49,472 bases of DNA from an uncultured Muribaculum sp. (GTDB lineage: Bacteria; Bacteroidota; Bacteroidia; Bacteroidales; Muribaculaceae): NCBI GenBank assembly GCA_910578785.1, contig CAJTSJ010000020.1, forward strand, positions 1-49,472. Direction: 5' to 3'. A program made the translations under genes and the position numbers. Of the stretch, positions 1 through 8,191 are shown in pieces. Within the stretch, counting starts at the first letter, position 1; each line of letters opens with the position of its first letter. The notes beneath the pieces were generated by a model, which was given only the letters and a program-made list of their open reading frames with translations, made no database searches and was not told the origin of the DNA.

Positions 1-211
1 CATTTCTTCGGAAAATATACTTAACCACAGAGGGAAGTAGACGCTCCAAAATCCTATTATTATAATTATCTGCTTCAAGAACTATAATGTTAGTATGGGA
101 TACTTTTAACAGGGAACTAACGTTTGTCAGTATATTTTCTAACCGTTCTATAGAATCTATCCGAACAGGTATGAGGAAAGTTATATCCTCGAGATTATAT
201 CTTTTATTCAT
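1..211 (-). CDS. glycosyltransferase family 2-like protein (N-terminal fragment, cut by window edge)
   Basis: Only the first 70 codons are inside the window; the reading frame is open to the left edge. The peptide begins MNKRYNLEDITFLIPVRIDS and continues with a segment ending in IIVLEAD. This is the first Rossmann strand and following helix typical of GT-A glycosyltransferases of the GT2 or galactosyltransferase-like type (family knowledge; the DxD motif would lie outside the window). The ATG at 211 overlaps the end of the LanC-like gene by 8 bases, so translation is probably coupled and the gene is the fifth member of the RiPP operon. I infer that it could glycosylate the peptide or serve the cell envelope; the sequence here does not decide. 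It is AT-rich like the LanC-like and radical SAM genes. Confidence 0.6.
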   Translation of the reverse strand, partial: MNKRYNLEDITFLIPVRIDSIERLENILTNVSSLLKVSHTNIIVLEADNYNNRILERLLPSVVKYIFRRN

Positions 212-1247
212 TTTGAATGGTTAAGTATAGCATTATAAAGCCCAAAATTCCATCTAAGCCCCAATAATTCTTGTTCTTAGAAATTTCAGTCGGATTTAAC
301 AAAAATAAATCGGAATCTTCTAGTTTTTTTATTATAGCTTCTTTGTCAATGATAAAAATTTGAGAATCATTAATCAGATACTTCAACGTTAGATATATTT
401 TGATTAGTCCTCGCGATGCAGACATGTTGTTTGATTTCAATTCTGTTATCATTGTTGATAAATCAATAGACTTCTTAACGAGGTTTAAATGTTCAATCCA
501 GCGTGGCCCTAATTTGTATCTGATTATTACTTTCTGAAGTACCCCATAGTACAATAGTCGATTAATCGTATTGTATGGGATAATTGATAAAATTGTAGGC
601 TCTAATTCCATGAGGATATTATATGCCCGGTATTTATAGTCTGTTAGATTATAGGATTTATATAGCGCAAATAGGAATTTAAATAAATTATATTTTGAGC
701 TTGAAGGAATTGGTTCTGACCAAAAATCAAAGTTATGGGTCATGTATAGGTAGTTCAGAATTGTTTTTGTTAATCCTTCATATATAATTTCATCTTTTTC
801 TTCAAAGGAATGTTTGTCTATCCTATATAGAAAGTATATAGTTATATCTAAAAATGTGTTTTCGTGTCCGTGAACATCATTAGATATGCCTTTTAATGAT
901 TCTTTATATATATGGTCATCAACTTCCTTTAATAATGTTCCAATATCCTCTTTGATATATCCATTTTCATTTAAATATTGCAATGCAAGGCCAATACCTG
1001 TCATTCCGTTGTTAAATTCGAGATAATGATTATTGGAGAGGAACCTTAGGTTCCTCTCCAATAATTTAACCGCCAAATCATAAAATTTACTATTATTAGA
1101 GTGTCTGCTATACCAAAATAAGAATATGCATATGCCCATCAGTCCATGTTGAATGAATGGGTCTGGTGATGCATTGATTCGATTCAATTCATGTTTTATT
1201 ACCGATTCGATGTAATCAGTTGTCATAGCTTGATTTGATGTCGTCAT
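204..1247 (-). CDS. LanC-like (alpha/alpha-toroid) protein lacking zinc-site cysteines
   Basis: This 347-residue protein has repeated small-residue motifs typical of LanC-family toroids: GLMGI at 35-39, NNGMTGIG at 79-86 and a C-terminal WGLDGILGF. The segment after residue 86 matches the LanC pattern of a helix followed by an acidic D-D-H-I stretch. In active lanthionine cyclases a Cys-Cys-His zinc site activates the thiol. Here only one cysteine is present (Cys40, in a GIC context) and there is no CHG motif, so a normal cyclase activity is unlikely; a scaffold or substrate-binding role is more plausible (inference). The start could also be Met8 at 1226. Its start overlaps the end of the outer-membrane gene by 32 bases, and its stop overlaps the next gene. 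It is AT-rich compared with the housekeeping genes. Confidence 0.65.
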   Translation of the reverse strand: MTTSNQAMTTDYIESVIKHELNRINASPDPFIQHGLMGICIFLFWYSRHSNNSKFYDLAVKLLERNLRFLSNNHYLEFNNGMTGIGLALQYLNENGYIKEDIGTLLKEVDDHIYKESLKGISNDVHGHENTFLDITIYFLYRIDKHSFEEKDEIIYEGLTKTILNYLYMTHNFDFWSEPIPSSSKYNLFKFLFALYKSYNLTDYKYRAYNILMELEPTILSIIPYNTINRLLYYGVLQKVIIRYKLGPRWIEHLNLVKKSIDLSTMITELKSNNMSASRGLIKIYLTLKYLINDSQIFIIDKEAIIKKLEDSDLFLLNPTEISKNKNYWGLDGILGFIMLYLTIQNE

Positions 1248-3639
1248 TTGATATGGACTTTTTGGGTTCTTTTACTCGTACATTAAGCCGTCCGAACGTA
1301 TAGCGTAGAGTCAGCTCAAATGATGCATGGAATCCCCGGTTGATTGTCGTGCAGGTATAATTGTCGGTTGAAGTGACGTATCTGCGGTTGTAATATATGG
1401 GAATGAAGCTGTAGGCCGATGCTGAGACGCTTAATTTCCGTTTAAGGAATGACCGATAAAGCGACAGTCCGTAGTTGAAGTTGCGTCCTCCTTTGCCTTG
1501 CAGATATATCCATGGCGTGTTGAATCCTCCCGTGACTTCAAGCGTTAAGTCTAACGGCAGTTCCTGTTCGATATAGCCGTTTGCCGAAAATATCCATCCG
1601 TTGTTCTTCTGGTTGAGTCTGGGAGCATTGTATCTGATTTGTTCCAATTTTGCCCTTAGACGCACAAATGTGTTTCGCGAAATGCGGGCCGAAGTGTAGC
1701 CCGAAAGCCACATCATATTACGGTCGGCAAGGTTGCCGTAAGTTATGTTAAGAATGCCGTCTTTAAGGAACCGGTGTTGAAGAATCATATTGTCTGCATA
1801 AGAATAACCGACTGTAAGTCCGGTATTGAATTTTTTGATTCTTCCGCTTACAGTCATTTCTATGGAGTGTGCCGATTGGGCTTTTATGTCAGGATTTCCA
1901 TATTTTATCTGTCCGGCGATGTTTCTTTGGATATATGGGTTCATTGCTCCGAGACCGGCTACCGAATGTCTGAATGAATAGCCTATCTGCCATTTGGTGT
2001 TGTGGCTGTTGACGTATGACAGTGAGGCCCAAGGGCTGAAATACAGCTGATTCCTGTCTACGTTGCGCGATTCGTCGGAGGTCGTTATTTTATGATTATA
2101 AAACTGCATCAGACCGCCGGCGGTTGCATACCATTGTGAAGATGTGAAAGCGTAAGATAAATTGCCGTAGGCATACGACTCTTTCAATGCCGTATTATAC
2201 GTGATAGTTTTCTCGTAAGGGTTCGGCGCGAGGTTATAGTAATTAGTTTGCCGGTTGTCGTATGATTCGTCTCTGTAGCGGTATTGGCCGTCGACATTGA
2301 TGGTGTGCTTATTGTTGAATGTAATGTTGTAATTGGTCGCTACGGTATGGGTAACATACCCTTGTTTTTCGCGCCTTTCGTAGTCATATAGGTTTTCAAT
2401 CAGTTCCGGCGCGGTCTCAAGTCCGCTGTCAATTATGTATTCGGAGTCCTCCTTCAGAGTGGTGGGGCGGCTGTAAAATTCATATCCGAGATAGAAATAC
2501 CAAGGAGTATTGCTCTTCTTGTGGTCTGTCTGGTATGATACGTTTGCTTGATATTCTGCGTCGTCGGGATGGTTTACGGTGTTGTTGGTATATCCTGCCG
2601 TCTGCTTACCTGTGCGGTTAAAAATTTCGGTAGTCCTTGAGTCTGACCAATGAGGGTTTGGCTTTATGATGACTCTTCCGCGTACTGACAGCATCGACGC
2701 GTCGTCGATGTCGTATGATGTCGAAAGTTCAAAGCTGTGCCCTAAACATTTGTATCCAGACGAGTAGTTGTGTTCCTTGTAATTGAACAACTCGTCGGAG
2801 TCATAACGGTATTCGTCCAAGTCTGATGTCCGCTTGTGTCCGTAGAACCAAATCGGTGCATAATTGCCGTTTATACACAGATTCTTGATTTTTGTCAGAC
2901 CCCACAGCATATTGCGCCATTGCGAATCTCCTGCTTCTGATACGAGTTTCCCAAGATAGCCCTCTAGTCGGCCTTTGGTTATGATGTTTATCTCTACTAT
3001 TTCTCCGCTGTCGCCTTCATTTTTCTCTTTTACTTCGATTTGTTTTAGTGCGTATGCCGGAATGGCCATCAGGGTTTCGCTGACGCCGTTGCCGAGTATC
3101 GGATCCTTAAGTCCGTTTAGTTTGAATGTGATTCTTTTGTCTGTCATGGATGAAATGGCTCCGTTTCGGCGCACATCTATCATCGGCAGATTTTCCATGA
3201 TTTCCAATGAATTTTTAAGACGGGCCGTGGAGTCCGAAGCTACATCATAAATGAATTTGTCGGGCTTTACAGTATAGAGTGGTCGCTTTTGACTGACCAC
3301 CACTTCGTTCAGGTTTGCGTCGGAGTGCATACGGAGCGTATCGGCCAATTTATGGCATGATTCGACGTTAAACGATAAATCGCGGTAGCCTGTCCTGCGT
3401 ATGGAGAGGGTCAACGGCGAGTCGGTGCAGTTTTCGTCCGCTATGGTGAAGCGTCCGTCTTCGTTAGACACCAATTTGAATAAGGTGTTTCCGTCATGGC
3501 TTTTCCCTACAATGAGCGCTCCGTCTATAGGCAACGGCCGTCGTGAATCGTATAGATGGACGTTTTTTGCCTGAATCGCAATAGTCTGCGACAGGCATAT
3601 TGCGAATATTGCGAGCAGAAGTGATTTTGGGCGATGCAT
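1216..3639 (-). CDS. TonB-dependent-receptor-like outer-membrane beta-barrel protein
   Basis: This 807-residue protein has a Sec signal peptide (about 1-24), then a carboxypeptidase-D-regulatory-like beta domain (about 25-105), a TonB-box-like stretch LNEVVV at 110-115, a plug-like domain (about 120-225) and a long Tyr/Asn/Ser-rich barrel of alternating strands to the C terminus. The layout matches the outer-membrane beta-barrel family related to TonB-dependent receptors rather than SusC, and no SusD partner is adjacent. It lies 16 bp after the radical SAM gene and overlaps the LanC-like gene, so it belongs to the peptide operon. Likely roles are export, immunity or re-import of the modified peptide (inference). 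Its base composition is visibly more GC-rich than the radical SAM and LanC-like genes, suggesting a mosaic origin. Confidence 0.8.
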   Translation of the reverse strand: MHRPKSLLLAIFAICLSQTIAIQAKNVHLYDSRRPLPIDGALIVGKSHDGNTLFKLVSNEDGRFTIADENCTDSPLTLSIRRTGYRDLSFNVESCHKLADTLRMHSDANLNEVVVSQKRPLYTVKPDKFIYDVASDSTARLKNSLEIMENLPMIDVRRNGAISSMTDKRITFKLNGLKDPILGNGVSETLMAIPAYALKQIEVKEKNEGDSGEIVEINIITKGRLEGYLGKLVSEAGDSQWRNMLWGLTKIKNLCINGNYAPIWFYGHKRTSDLDEYRYDSDELFNYKEHNYSSGYKCLGHSFELSTSYDIDDASMLSVRGRVIIKPNPHWSDSRTTEIFNRTGKQTAGYTNNTVNHPDDAEYQANVSYQTDHKKSNTPWYFYLGYEFYSRPTTLKEDSEYIIDSGLETAPELIENLYDYERREKQGYVTHTVATNYNITFNNKHTINVDGQYRYRDESYDNRQTNYYNLAPNPYEKTITYNTALKESYAYGNLSYAFTSSQWYATAGGLMQFYNHKITTSDESRNVDRNQLYFSPWASLSYVNSHNTKWQIGYSFRHSVAGLGAMNPYIQRNIAGQIKYGNPDIKAQSAHSIEMTVSGRIKKFNTGLTVGYSYADNMILQHRFLKDGILNITYGNLADRNMMWLSGYTSARISRNTFVRLRAKLEQIRYNAPRLNQKNNGWIFSANGYIEQELPLDLTLEVTGGFNTPWIYLQGKGGRNFNYGLSLYRSFLKRKLSVSASAYSFIPIYYNRRYVTSTDNYTCTTINRGFHASFELTLRYTFGRLNVRVKEPKKSISNDDIKSSYDN

Positions 3640-3655
3640 GTTTTCTGTTTTATGG

Positions 3656-5131
3656 TTAATAGCAAAAATTGTTTATAAACTCTGGTGCATTTGGACAACG
3701 CGGGTCTGGATAGTGCCAATTATCTTCTCCGTAAGCCATTATGACGGTTTTCCAGCAGACTCCCGCACCTGTACGGCATTCGTTGTATGAATTGCAGTTC
3801 TTGCAGCGACTCGAGCTGATATTTTTTAGGGGATTTTCGTATAACTCAATGGCTTTTGGGCTATTCCATATTTCTTTTAAACTGTTTCGGGTTATATTCC
3901 CAAGTATAAATGCCGGATGGTCATATAGTTCTTCACAAATTGTCACATCCCCATTTGGTAGAATTACTACACCCCAGACGTTACCGGTGCATATGGCTCT
4001 TCTGTTAAAGATTTTGGTCCTGTTTTCAGGAATATAACTATTGGCGTCCTCATAAGAAGAAAACCGAATGTCAAGAGAATATTTTTTGCTCCATTCGTGG
4101 TATGTGCTTTCTATTAATTGAAGTTGATTTTTTGATGGGGACAATTCGTTGAAATTCTTTTTATAAATAGAATAGCCGTAAGGACTTAATCTTAGAGTAT
4201 GAATGTTTTTAAAGCCTGAAAGTTTTTCAATCAATTGTTCTAGAATGTGGGATTCTGAATTGTATCGGGTAATAACAGTGTTGACTTCGATTTCAAGTCC
4301 GATAGATTGTGCATAATTAATTGTGTTGTATATCTTTTCTAAATAGCCTGATGGCACACAAATCATTTTTTTCAAGATGTTTTCATCTATGGAATCCAAT
4401 GATATTTGGAATTTTTTGAGCCCGACATCTTTTAGATGATTCAGCATGTCATGATTTATAGGCATCTTCGTCGATACTAATGGCATATAACCATTACGTG
4501 TTAGCTCTGATAGGATTTCTTTTATATTGGGGTGCAAAAGGACTTCGCCTCCGTTTATATCAAACTTATAAGCTCGATTATCTTTAGCTTCCTTAATCAG
4601 ATTTTTTATAACATCAAAACTGACCATGGCCCGGTCTCGAAGTTGCCTGTTAGCATAGCAGTAGCAACAATCTGCGTAGCATTTCATCGTGAGTTCAAAA
4701 TTAATATTGATTGGGAACTGAAGTCTTAGTCTATTATAATCCGGTGTCCCATTGATCTCAAAATCTGAAGTGCTATATTTTGCTGTGTTTAATAGGTTGT
4801 CAAATTTAGAATAAGATGATAAAAGTACATTTTTTGGAAATCCGATTGTCTCACCATCTTTTTGGCGTATTTTGATGCTGTTAGGGTTGTTAAGATATTG
4901 TGATACTATTTGTCTTGTGCGATTTATGGGAAGATTGAAAAAAGTGGCACAATTTTCTAATTCTTTTTCAAAAGGCAATTCTCCTTTAAAAAAAGAAAAC
5001 ATTATTGCGTGATAAGGATGGATGAACGAAAGCCATTCTTGTGATTCCCAATTATCATTTTTCTCACCTAATAGAATGACTCTATTCCCATCTTGTCTTA
5101 ACCAATAGTTGGGATTAAGTCGGACAAACAT
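3656..5131 (-). CDS. radical SAM/SPASM peptide maturase with N-terminal PqqD-like recognition domain
   Basis: This 491-residue protein reads as a RiPP maturase. Residues 1-100 look like a winged-helix PqqD-type precursor-recognition domain: it begins MFVRLNPNYWLR and has a helical segment around 52-82. The radical SAM cluster motif CX3CX2C is at Cys151, Cys155 and Cys158. A SPASM domain follows, with Cys381, a G-x4-C ending at Cys399, a CX2CX5CX6C run at 443, 446, 452 and 459, then Cys479 and Cys490. SPASM enzymes paired with Cys-rich peptides typically install thioether links from Cys sulfur to a backbone or side-chain carbon (family knowledge). The gene starts 2 bases after the stop of the Cys-rich precursor, which is therefore the probable substrate. 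The enzyme is cytoplasmic and the gene AT-rich. The exact chemistry is not decidable from sequence. Confidence 0.88.
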   Translation of the reverse strand: MFVRLNPNYWLRQDGNRVILLGEKNDNWESQEWLSFIHPYHAIMFSFFKGELPFEKELENCATFFNLPINRTRQIVSQYLNNPNSIKIRQKDGETIGFPKNVLLSSYSKFDNLLNTAKYSTSDFEINGTPDYNRLRLQFPININFELTMKCYADCCYCYANRQLRDRAMVSFDVIKNLIKEAKDNRAYKFDINGGEVLLHPNIKEILSELTRNGYMPLVSTKMPINHDMLNHLKDVGLKKFQISLDSIDENILKKMICVPSGYLEKIYNTINYAQSIGLEIEVNTVITRYNSESHILEQLIEKLSGFKNIHTLRLSPYGYSIYKKNFNELSPSKNQLQLIESTYHEWSKKYSLDIRFSSYEDANSYIPENRTKIFNRRAICTGNVWGVVILPNGDVTICEELYDHPAFILGNITRNSLKEIWNSPKAIELYENPLKNISSSRCKNCNSYNECRTGAGVCWKTVIMAYGEDNWHYPDPRCPNAPEFINNFCY

Positions 5132-5133
5132 TT

Positions 5134-5391
5134 CTAGTAAGAACCTTTATTCGACTCTTTGCATCCTTCTTTGCAGTAGCTCTTGCATCCATCGCTACAT
5201 CCTTCTTTACAGGAATTTGAACAGTCTGTTCCGCTTTTGCTGTCCTCTTTGCACCCGTCTTTACATGATTCACTACATGATGCGCTTCCGCCTACGGAAC
5301 ATGATATTATTATGTAATTGTCATCTTCCAATGTCCCTGCTAATATGTCTTCGATATTTTGGGACGTGTCGTTTAAATGTATTTGTTCCAT
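5134..5391 (-). CDS. Cys-rich CXXX-repeat RiPP precursor peptide
   Basis: This 85-residue peptide has a Cys-free acidic N-terminal part (1-30), likely the leader, and a C-terminal region with ten cysteines at 31, 39, 43, 47, 57, 61, 65, 69, 73 and 77. Nine of these fall into two runs with exactly four-residue spacing (39-47 and 57-77). The repeat unit is C-(K/S)-(E/D/N)-(G/S), with CKEG, CKDG and CSDG as typical units. The spacing resembles peptides I recall as the 'CXXX repeat' radical-SAM target class; this is from memory. It is the first gene of the operon, two bases before the radical SAM maturase. A GlyGly pair at 34-35 could be a leader cleavage site but follows Cys31. The product might be a bacteriocin, signal or metal-binding peptide; none of these is shown. 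Confidence 0.8.
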   Translation of the reverse strand: MEQIHLNDTSQNIEDILAGTLEDDNYIIISCSVGGSASCSESCKDGCKEDSKSGTDCSNSCKEGCSDGCKSYCKEGCKESNKGSY

Positions 5392-5419
5392 TGTTTATAA
5401 GTAAAATAATTTATTTTTG

Positions 5420-5427
5420 CAAATATA
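5420..5427 (-). promoter_or_regulatory. candidate -7 box for the RiPP operon
   Basis: Read on the minus strand this is TATATTTG, an exact match to the Bacteroidetes -7 consensus TAnnTTTG. It would start transcription about 20 bases before the precursor ATG at 5391. The -33 element is not convincing: the nearest TTTG (5442-5445) is only 14 bases away. Confidence 0.5.
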
Positions 5428-5519
5428 AGTTTAATTTTAATCAAATATTTGGCGTTAACCTTTTTTAACTTGCAAGTCGAGGCTTTGGCCATGGTTATGT
5501 GTTAATATTTTAAGCGAAG

Positions 5520-5551
5520 TTTGTATGATTCGCTTTTCGGTTGTAATTTTG
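5520..5551 (+). promoter_or_regulatory. promoter of patatin-like gene, apparently leaderless
   Basis: TTTG (5520-5523), a 20-base spacer and TAATTTTG (5544-5551) make a full-consensus Bacteroidetes promoter. The start codon is at 5559, so the expected transcription start coincides with or nearly touches the ATG. Confidence 0.7.
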
Positions 5552-5558
5552 TGCAGAA

Positions 5559-6341
5559 ATGTTTTGGCTGAATAAGAAACCATATAAGATAGGCTTGGCT
5601 TTAAGCGGTGGCGGAGCCAGGGGGTTCGCCCACCTGGGTGCGCTTTACGCTATGGACGAGCTTGGCATAAAGCCCGACATCATAGCCGGAGTAAGCGCGG
5701 GCTCAATCGTGGCTTCGCTCTACGGCGCCGGATTGCCTCCGCTGGAGATTCTGAAGCGGTTCATGAAGGTGAAGGTCTCGGACTTTTGCGAATTTGCCGT
5801 TCCGAAGGACGGATTTCTCCGTATGGAAGGGTTCAAAGGGTTTATGGAGTCGAATCTGTTGGTAAAAAATATCGAGGACTGCCCGATTCCGCTGGCTATA
5901 TGCGCCACGGACATATTCAACGCCGTCCCGGTGCAGTGGCGCCAGGGTAAGATAGCCGAGCGCGTCATGGCGTCGTGCTCGATTCCGATAGTTTTCAAGC
6001 CGGTGAAGATTGGCGGAGTCAGCTATGTCGACGGCGGAGTGCTTCATAATCTGCCCGCATGGGCCATAAAGGGCGAGTGCGAGCATCTGATAGGGGTGAA
6101 CGTCAGTCCGCTCAACGCCATTGACGAGATGTCGAGTTCGATAATCGACATAGCCACCCGCTCATACCACCTGATGGCTCGGGCCAATTCTGTCCAGGAC
6201 ATGAAGTTGTGCGACACGGTCATCTCCACCGACTCCATTTCGGATGTCAACGTGTTTAACATGCACGACAAGGACAAGATGTTCAAGAGCGGCTATAAGG
6301 CCGCAAAGAAGGTACTGTTGGAATCGAAGCTGTGTAAATGA
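5559..6341 (+). CDS. patatin-like phospholipase family protein
   Basis: This 260-residue cytoplasmic protein is a serine acyl hydrolase of the patatin/RssA type. It shows the glycine-rich oxyanion motif GGGARG (17-22), the nucleophile elbow GVSAG with Ser46, and the catalytic Asp158 in a DGG motif, giving the Ser-Asp dyad. No signal peptide or barrel domain is present, so it resembles short RssA-like proteins and not the outer-membrane patatin autotransporters. Such enzymes hydrolyse acyl esters of membrane lipids; the physiological substrate is unknown. The ATG is supported by the conserved run KIGLALSGGGARG starting ten residues in. A consensus promoter abuts the start codon. The GH13 gene follows after 60 bases and may be co-transcribed. 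Confidence 0.93.
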   Translation: MFWLNKKPYKIGLALSGGGARGFAHLGALYAMDELGIKPDIIAGVSAGSIVASLYGAGLPPLEILKRFMKVKVSDFCEFAVPKDGFLRMEGFKGFMESNLLVKNIEDCPIPLAICATDIFNAVPVQWRQGKIAERVMASCSIPIVFKPVKIGGVSYVDGGVLHNLPAWAIKGECEHLIGVNVSPLNAIDEMSSSIIDIATRSYHLMARANSVQDMKLCDTVISTDSISDVNVFNMHDKDKMFKSGYKAAKKVLLESKLCK

Positions 6342-6401
6342 CTCCGGCAGTTAGTGAAATTGATGGAATGTGCATATATTTAAGAAATAAGTAAAGAGAC
6401 A

Positions 6402-8150
6402 ATGAATAACGAAAAACCGGTCATTTATCAACTATTGCCCCGTCTGTTCGCCAACATGTGCGACACATGCGTGCCTAACGGCACCATCGAGCAGAACGGA
6501 AGTGGAAAAATGAACGACATAACCACCCGTGTACTCCGCTCTATAAAGGAACTTGGAGCTACCCACGTGTGGTTCACCGGTGTGATTGAGCATTCACACC
6601 AGACGGACTACAGCAAGTACGGCATACACCGCGACAATCCGCATGTGGTCAAAGGCAAAGCCGGATCGCCGTATGCCATAAAGGATTATTACGACGTTGA
6701 TCCGGACATAGCCGTCAATGTCAAGGAGCGCATGAAGGAATTCGAGGCGTTGATAGAGCGTACGCATGACGCCGGAATGAAGGTGATAATTGATTTTGTC
6801 CCCAACCACGTGTCGCGCCAGTATGTGTCGGATGCCCGTCCGCCCCACGTGTCGGACTTCGGCGAAGGCGACGATAAGAACCGCTTCTTTGACCGCGACA
6901 ACAACTTCTACTACATACCCCATCAGCTCTTCGCTCCCAATTTTGACCTGGGCGAGGGGGCTGACGCATACGTCGAATTTCCGGCAAAAGCGTCGGGCAA
7001 CGACTGCTTCAATGCTTTCCCTACGGTCAACGACTGGTATGAGACCGTGAAGCTCAACTACGGAGTGGACTACGGCGACGGTTCGCACCATTTCTATCCT
7101 GTGCCGAAAACCTGGTTCCAGATGCTTGACATTCTGCGCTTCTGGGCGTCGAAGGGTGTTGATGCGTTCCGATGCGACATGGCCCACATGGTGCCGTTGG
7201 AATTCTGGTCGTGGGCGCTGACCAATGTGCGCGAACGCTATCCGCACGTGGTGTTCATAGCCGAGATTTACGATGTGTCGCTATATCCCGCATTTGTGAA
7301 ATACGGCGGATTCGACTATCTGTATGACAAGGTCAATCTGTACGATACTCTCCGGGGCATACAGTGCTGGAACGTGTCGGCCGCCCAGCTTACCAACTGC
7401 TGGCAGACGGTCGAAAGCGTGGCTCCGCACATGCTCAACTTCCTTGAGAACCACGACGAACAGCGGTTTGGTTCGCCTCAGTATGCCGGCGACCCGTCGT
7501 TGGTTATCCCGTCGCTGGTGGTCAGCGCGTTCTTCAACACCGGCCCGATGATGATATATGCGGGTCAGGAACTTGGCGAACGTGCCCTCGACGCCGAAGG
7601 GTTCAGCGGGCTTGACGGACGCACCACCATATTCGATTATTGGAGCATCCCTACTGTGCGCCGTTGGTTCAACGGCGGCAAGTGTGACGCCGAGAAGCTG
7701 ACAAGCCGGGAAGTGTGGCTTCGTAACAAATATAAGACTATACTGCGCCTGTGCAACACCGAGAAGTCGATAGCCCGCGGACGCTTCTTCGATCTGATGT
7801 ATGTCAACTATGACAATCCCACTCTGAATCCGCACCGTCAATACGTGTTCCTGCGCAGCTGCGACGACGAGACGCTTCTGATAGCCGTCAATTTCGGATC
7901 GTCGACCTGCAATCTGCATGTCAACATACCGCTCCACGCCTTTGAGGTGCTGGGCATGCCCCAGGGCGACTGCGTGGCCGTAGAGCTTCTCACCCGCGAC
8001 ATGATGCGCAAGTCGTTGTCGCCCGACAAGCCGTTTGTGACCGAAATCGCGCCCCACGATGCAGTTGTCTGGAAGATTAAACACAAAAATGTGTTGCCCG
8101 ACGATAAAAAAAGTGCTTCAGATAGGCGAAGTCAAGTCAAAAAAGCATAA
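6402..8150 (+). CDS. GH13 alpha-amylase-family glycosidase, cytoplasmic
   Basis: This 582-residue protein contains the GH13 (beta/alpha)8 barrel. Conserved regions include DFVPNH (region I), FRCDMAHM with nucleophile Asp259, IAEIYD with acid/base Glu288, and ENHDEQR with the transition-state Asp352. A short C-terminal beta domain follows (about 460-560). There is no signal peptide, so it should act on cytoplasmic alpha-glucan or maltooligosaccharide rather than on external starch; transglycosylation is also possible in this family. The last codons are basic and low-complexity. It lies 60 bases after the patatin-like gene with no clear promoter between them. The stop codon overlaps the -7 box of the following prs gene. 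Confidence 0.92.
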   Translation: MNNEKPVIYQLLPRLFANMCDTCVPNGTIEQNGSGKMNDITTRVLRSIKELGATHVWFTGVIEHSHQTDYSKYGIHRDNPHVVKGKAGSPYAIKDYYDVDPDIAVNVKERMKEFEALIERTHDAGMKVIIDFVPNHVSRQYVSDARPPHVSDFGEGDDKNRFFDRDNNFYYIPHQLFAPNFDLGEGADAYVEFPAKASGNDCFNAFPTVNDWYETVKLNYGVDYGDGSHHFYPVPKTWFQMLDILRFWASKGVDAFRCDMAHMVPLEFWSWALTNVRERYPHVVFIAEIYDVSLYPAFVKYGGFDYLYDKVNLYDTLRGIQCWNVSAAQLTNCWQTVESVAPHMLNFLENHDEQRFGSPQYAGDPSLVIPSLVVSAFFNTGPMMIYAGQELGERALDAEGFSGLDGRTTIFDYWSIPTVRRWFNGGKCDAEKLTSREVWLRNKYKTILRLCNTEKSIARGRFFDLMYVNYDNPTLNPHRQYVFLRSCDDETLLIAVNFGSSTCNLHVNIPLHAFEVLGMPQGDCVAVELLTRDMMRKSLSPDKPFVTEIAPHDAVVWKIKHKNVLPDDKKSASDRRSQVKKA

Positions 8151-8155
8151 TTTTG
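8148..8155 (+). promoter_or_regulatory. candidate -7 box for prs
   Basis: TAATTTTG matches the -7 consensus and begins within the stop codon of the GH13 gene. The start codon is 36 bases downstream. No clear -33 TTTG is seen at the usual spacing. Confidence 0.45.
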
Positions 8156-8191
8156 TAGAAAATTTCTGAACTTACTAAATCAGTATTTGTA

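Noticed and set aside
5287..5301. GlyGly at residues 34-35 of the CXXX precursor as a double-glycine leader cleavage site
   Set aside because: The preceding residues do not fit the usual double-glycine leader pattern, Cys31 would be left in the leader, and no peptidase-ABC transporter is visible. Kept only as a possibility.
5442..5445. TTTG on the minus strand as -33 element of the RiPP promoter
   Set aside because: The spacer to the -7 box is only 14 bases against the 19-20 seen at the other promoters of this window.
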